Shown piece after piece: positions 62,481 to 64,000 of a stretch of DNA of 64,000 nucleotides. The position numbers and the translations under genes were made by a program. Position 1 is the first letter of the stretch. Every line of letters starts with the position of its first letter. This stretch comes from Runella sp. CRIBMP. GTDB taxonomy: Bacteria > Bacteroidota > Bacteroidia > Cytophagales > Spirosomataceae. Where the stretch lies: positions 119,492 to 183,491 of the forward strand of contig NZ_JAAAKZ010000012.1 in NCBI RefSeq assembly GCF_009905605.1. Direction: 5' to 3'. The notes beneath the pieces are model-generated. The model was not told the origin of the DNA and did no database searches. It saw only the letters and a program-made list of their open reading frames with translations.

Positions 62481-64000
62481 ATGGATTCCAGAAGAGACTT
62501 TCTAAAAAAAGCGGCACTCCTCTCAAGTGGGGCAAGTATATGGGGCATGTTGCCTGCCTCTATTCAAAAAGCACTAGAAATCAATCCACCCTCCGGAAGT
62601 ACCTACCTTGACGCCGAACACATCGTGGTGTTGATGCAGGAAAACCGCTCCTTTGACCACTGCTTCGGTACACTCCGGGGTGTGAGAGGCTACAACGACC
62701 CACGTGCAATTAATCTACCCAATAAAAACCTTGTCTGGCTCCAAAAAAATGCGGCGGGTGAAACCTACGCCCCTTTTCGACTCGACATCAAAGATACCAA
62801 AGCAACGTGGATGAGCGCCCTTCCGCACTCGTGGGAAAACCAAGTGGACGCCCGCAACGACGGAAAATACGACCGCTGGCTCGATGTAAAACGCTCTGGA
62901 AACAAGGAATACGCCAATATGCCCCTCACCATGGGCTACTACAACCGCGAAGACATTCCGTTCTATTACGCTTTGGCCGATGCCTTTACCGTTTGCGACC
63001 AACATTTTTGCTCCTCCCTGACGGGTACAACCCCTAATCGTCTGTACCTCTGGACAGGAACCGTCCGCGAAAAACCCGACATCAACTCAAAGGCTAACGT
63101 TCGAAATTCTGACGTTGATTATGAAGATGAAGCGAGCTGGACCACGTTTCCGGAGCGTTTGGAAGACAATAATATTTCGTGGAGAATCTATCAAAATGAA
63201 TTGAGCTTGCCGATGGGCTTCACGGGCGATGAAGAGGCTTGGCTTGCCAATTTTACCGACAATCCCATCGAATGGTTTACCCAATACCATGTTCGGTTTT
63301 CGAGTGGTTATCAGAAATTTCTGACCACTCAACTCAAAACGCTGCCCGACGAAATCGCTGCGTTGGAACAAAAGCTCAAAACGCTGCCCCAAACTGGTAA
63401 AGAAACCGAAGTGGCCCAAAAAGCCCTGAAACGGAAGCAGGACATGCTCGTACTTGCCAAGCAAGACCGCGAGAAATGGAGTAGTGAGAATTTTGAAAAA
63501 CTTTCGCAACGCGAAAAAAACCTGCACCAAAAAGCATTTACAACCAATATCAACGACCCGCACTATCACGAACTTACCACACATACCTACAAAGACGGCG
63601 ACACTGAGCGCCAAGTAGCTATTCCCAAAGGCGATACGTTGCACCAGTTCAGAGAAGATGTAAAAACGGGCAAATTGCCCACTGTTTCGTGGGTGATTGC
63701 CCCCGAAAACTTCTCCGACCACCCCGGCGCGCCTTGGTACGGTGCTTGGTATATTTCGGAGGTCATGGATATTTTGACCCAAAATCCTGACGTTTGGAAA
63801 AAGACGATTTTTATCGTGACGTACGACGAAAACGACGGCTATTTTGACCACGTGCCGCCGTTTGTTGCTCCCAAACCCGACCTTTCTGACGGTAAGGTTT
63901 CCAAAGGCATTGACCCGAGTGTCGAACACGTGAGCATGGAGCAAGAAAACAAACGCAAAGAAGCAAGTCCGCAAAACAAAGGGCGGGCGGGGTCTATTGG
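62481..64000 (+). CDS. Tat-exported phospholipase C / phosphoesterase family protein, 3'-truncated by window edge
   Basis: An ATG at 62481 opens a frame that runs off the window after about 506 codons. The N-terminus is a twin-arginine signal (SRRDFLKKAALLSSG). The phosphoesterase family signature follows (VVLMQENRSFDHCFGTLRGV, about residues 50-69), then NVRNSDVDYEDEASWTTFPE, a coiled-coil-like Lys/Glu segment (about residues 275-345), and IFIVTYDENDGYFDHVPPF with metal ligands. Members hydrolyse phosphatidylcholine or sphingomyelin, or act as acid phosphatases, outside the cytoplasm. Phosphate-limited expression is common in the family but not shown here. Confidence 0.93.
   Translation, partial: MDSRRDFLKKAALLSSGASIWGMLPASIQKALEINPPSGSTYLDAEHIVVLMQENRSFDHCFGTLRGVRGYNDPRAINLPNKNLVWLQKNAAGETYAPFRLDIKDTKATWMSALPHSWENQVDARNDGKYDRWLDVKRSGNKEYANMPLTMGYYNREDIPFYYALADAFTVCDQHFCSSLTGTTPNRLYLWTGTVREKPDINSKANVRNSDVDYEDEASWTTFPERLEDNNISWRIYQNELSLPMGFTGDEEAWLANFTDNPIEWFTQYHVRFSSGYQKFLTTQLKTLPDEIAALEQKLKTLPQTGKETEVAQKALKRKQDMLVLAKQDREKWSSENFEKLSQREKNLHQKAFTTNINDPHYHELTTHTYKDGDTERQVAIPKGDTLHQFREDVKTGKLPTVSWVIAPENFSDHPGAPWYGAWYISEVMDILTQNPDVWKKTIFIVTYDENDGYFDHVPPFVAPKPDLSDGKVSKGIDPSVEHVSMEQENKRKEASPQNKGRAGSI

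Noticed and set aside
62715..63974. Long minus-strand frames at the right end (96 and 295 codons)
   Set aside because: They are antisense to the phospholipase C gene that starts at 62481 and runs off the window. The plus strand has the Tat signal and family motifs.
1..64000. tRNA, rRNA, CRISPR array, transposase, integrase or phage genes
   Set aside because: No sequence with these features was recognised on either strand. The inverted repeats seen are short and local.

Overview
The window comes from a member of the Bacteroidota, most likely the order Cytophagales (a Spirosomaceae relative such as Runella or Dyadobacter is my best guess; no rRNA is present to confirm it). The evidence is a SusC/SusD pair, four other TonB-dependent receptors or outer-membrane barrels with carboxypeptidase-like N-termini, a type IX secretion (T9SS) C-terminal sorting domain, DUF4331 proteins, FG-GAP/ASPIC proteins, TlpA-like thioredoxins, and -7 boxes of the Bacteroidota type (TAnnTTTG) in place of E. 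coli-type promoters. GC content looks mid-40s percent. I see no tRNA, rRNA, CRISPR array, transposase or intact prophage.

Layout. 1-2.4 kb: the 3' part of a TonB-dependent receptor followed by a secreted heavy-metal-binding protein. 2.4-17.3 kb: mostly housekeeping and single-gene units (secreted hydrolase, cold-shock protein, YhhN, methylmalonyl-CoA epimerase, myo-inositol oxygenase with a LacI regulator, sterol-desaturase-like enzyme, PurE, LysM protein, LpxH-like phosphoesterase, NeuD-like acetyltransferase, RecF, PdhA, MlaE). 16.1-30.4 kb: a nutrient-acquisition/oxidation region. A ROK repressor is divergent from SusC-SusD, followed by a three-gene operon (cytochrome/copper monooxygenase, FG-GAP/ASPIC protein, vanadium-type haloperoxidase) and a TlpA-like thioredoxin. 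30.5-34.6 kb: the ybbP-ybbA/tesA divergent locus, arranged as in E. coli. 34.6-46 kb: assorted genes, including a Kunitz-type (BPTI-like) inhibitor lipoprotein, a decayed small membrane-protein gene, an outer-membrane receptor, gamma-glutamyltransferase, a truncated AAA ATPase remnant, DUF58, YciO and a glycosyltransferase.

46-57 kb: YihY, then a minus-strand cassette of two tandem DUF4331 proteins, a TPR lipoprotein and a TonB-dependent receptor with a His-rich plug. Upstream of the cassette lies a 35-codon small ORF not previously accounted for. Thioesterase and MltG genes follow. 57-64 kb: DinB-like protein, an alpha/beta hydrolase whose nucleophile serine is replaced by alanine, a small membrane protein, a cyclophilin-like lipoprotein, an O-acetyltransferase preceded by a frameshifted C-terminal remnant of a molybdenum hydroxylase, an AraC regulator, and the 5' part of a Tat-exported phospholipase C.

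The best candidates for something undescribed are the DUF4331/TPR/receptor cassette with its upstream small ORF (about 47.2-55.2 kb) and the Kunitz lipoprotein (36.5-36.7 kb). Function calls rest on motif recognition by eye; no database search was possible.
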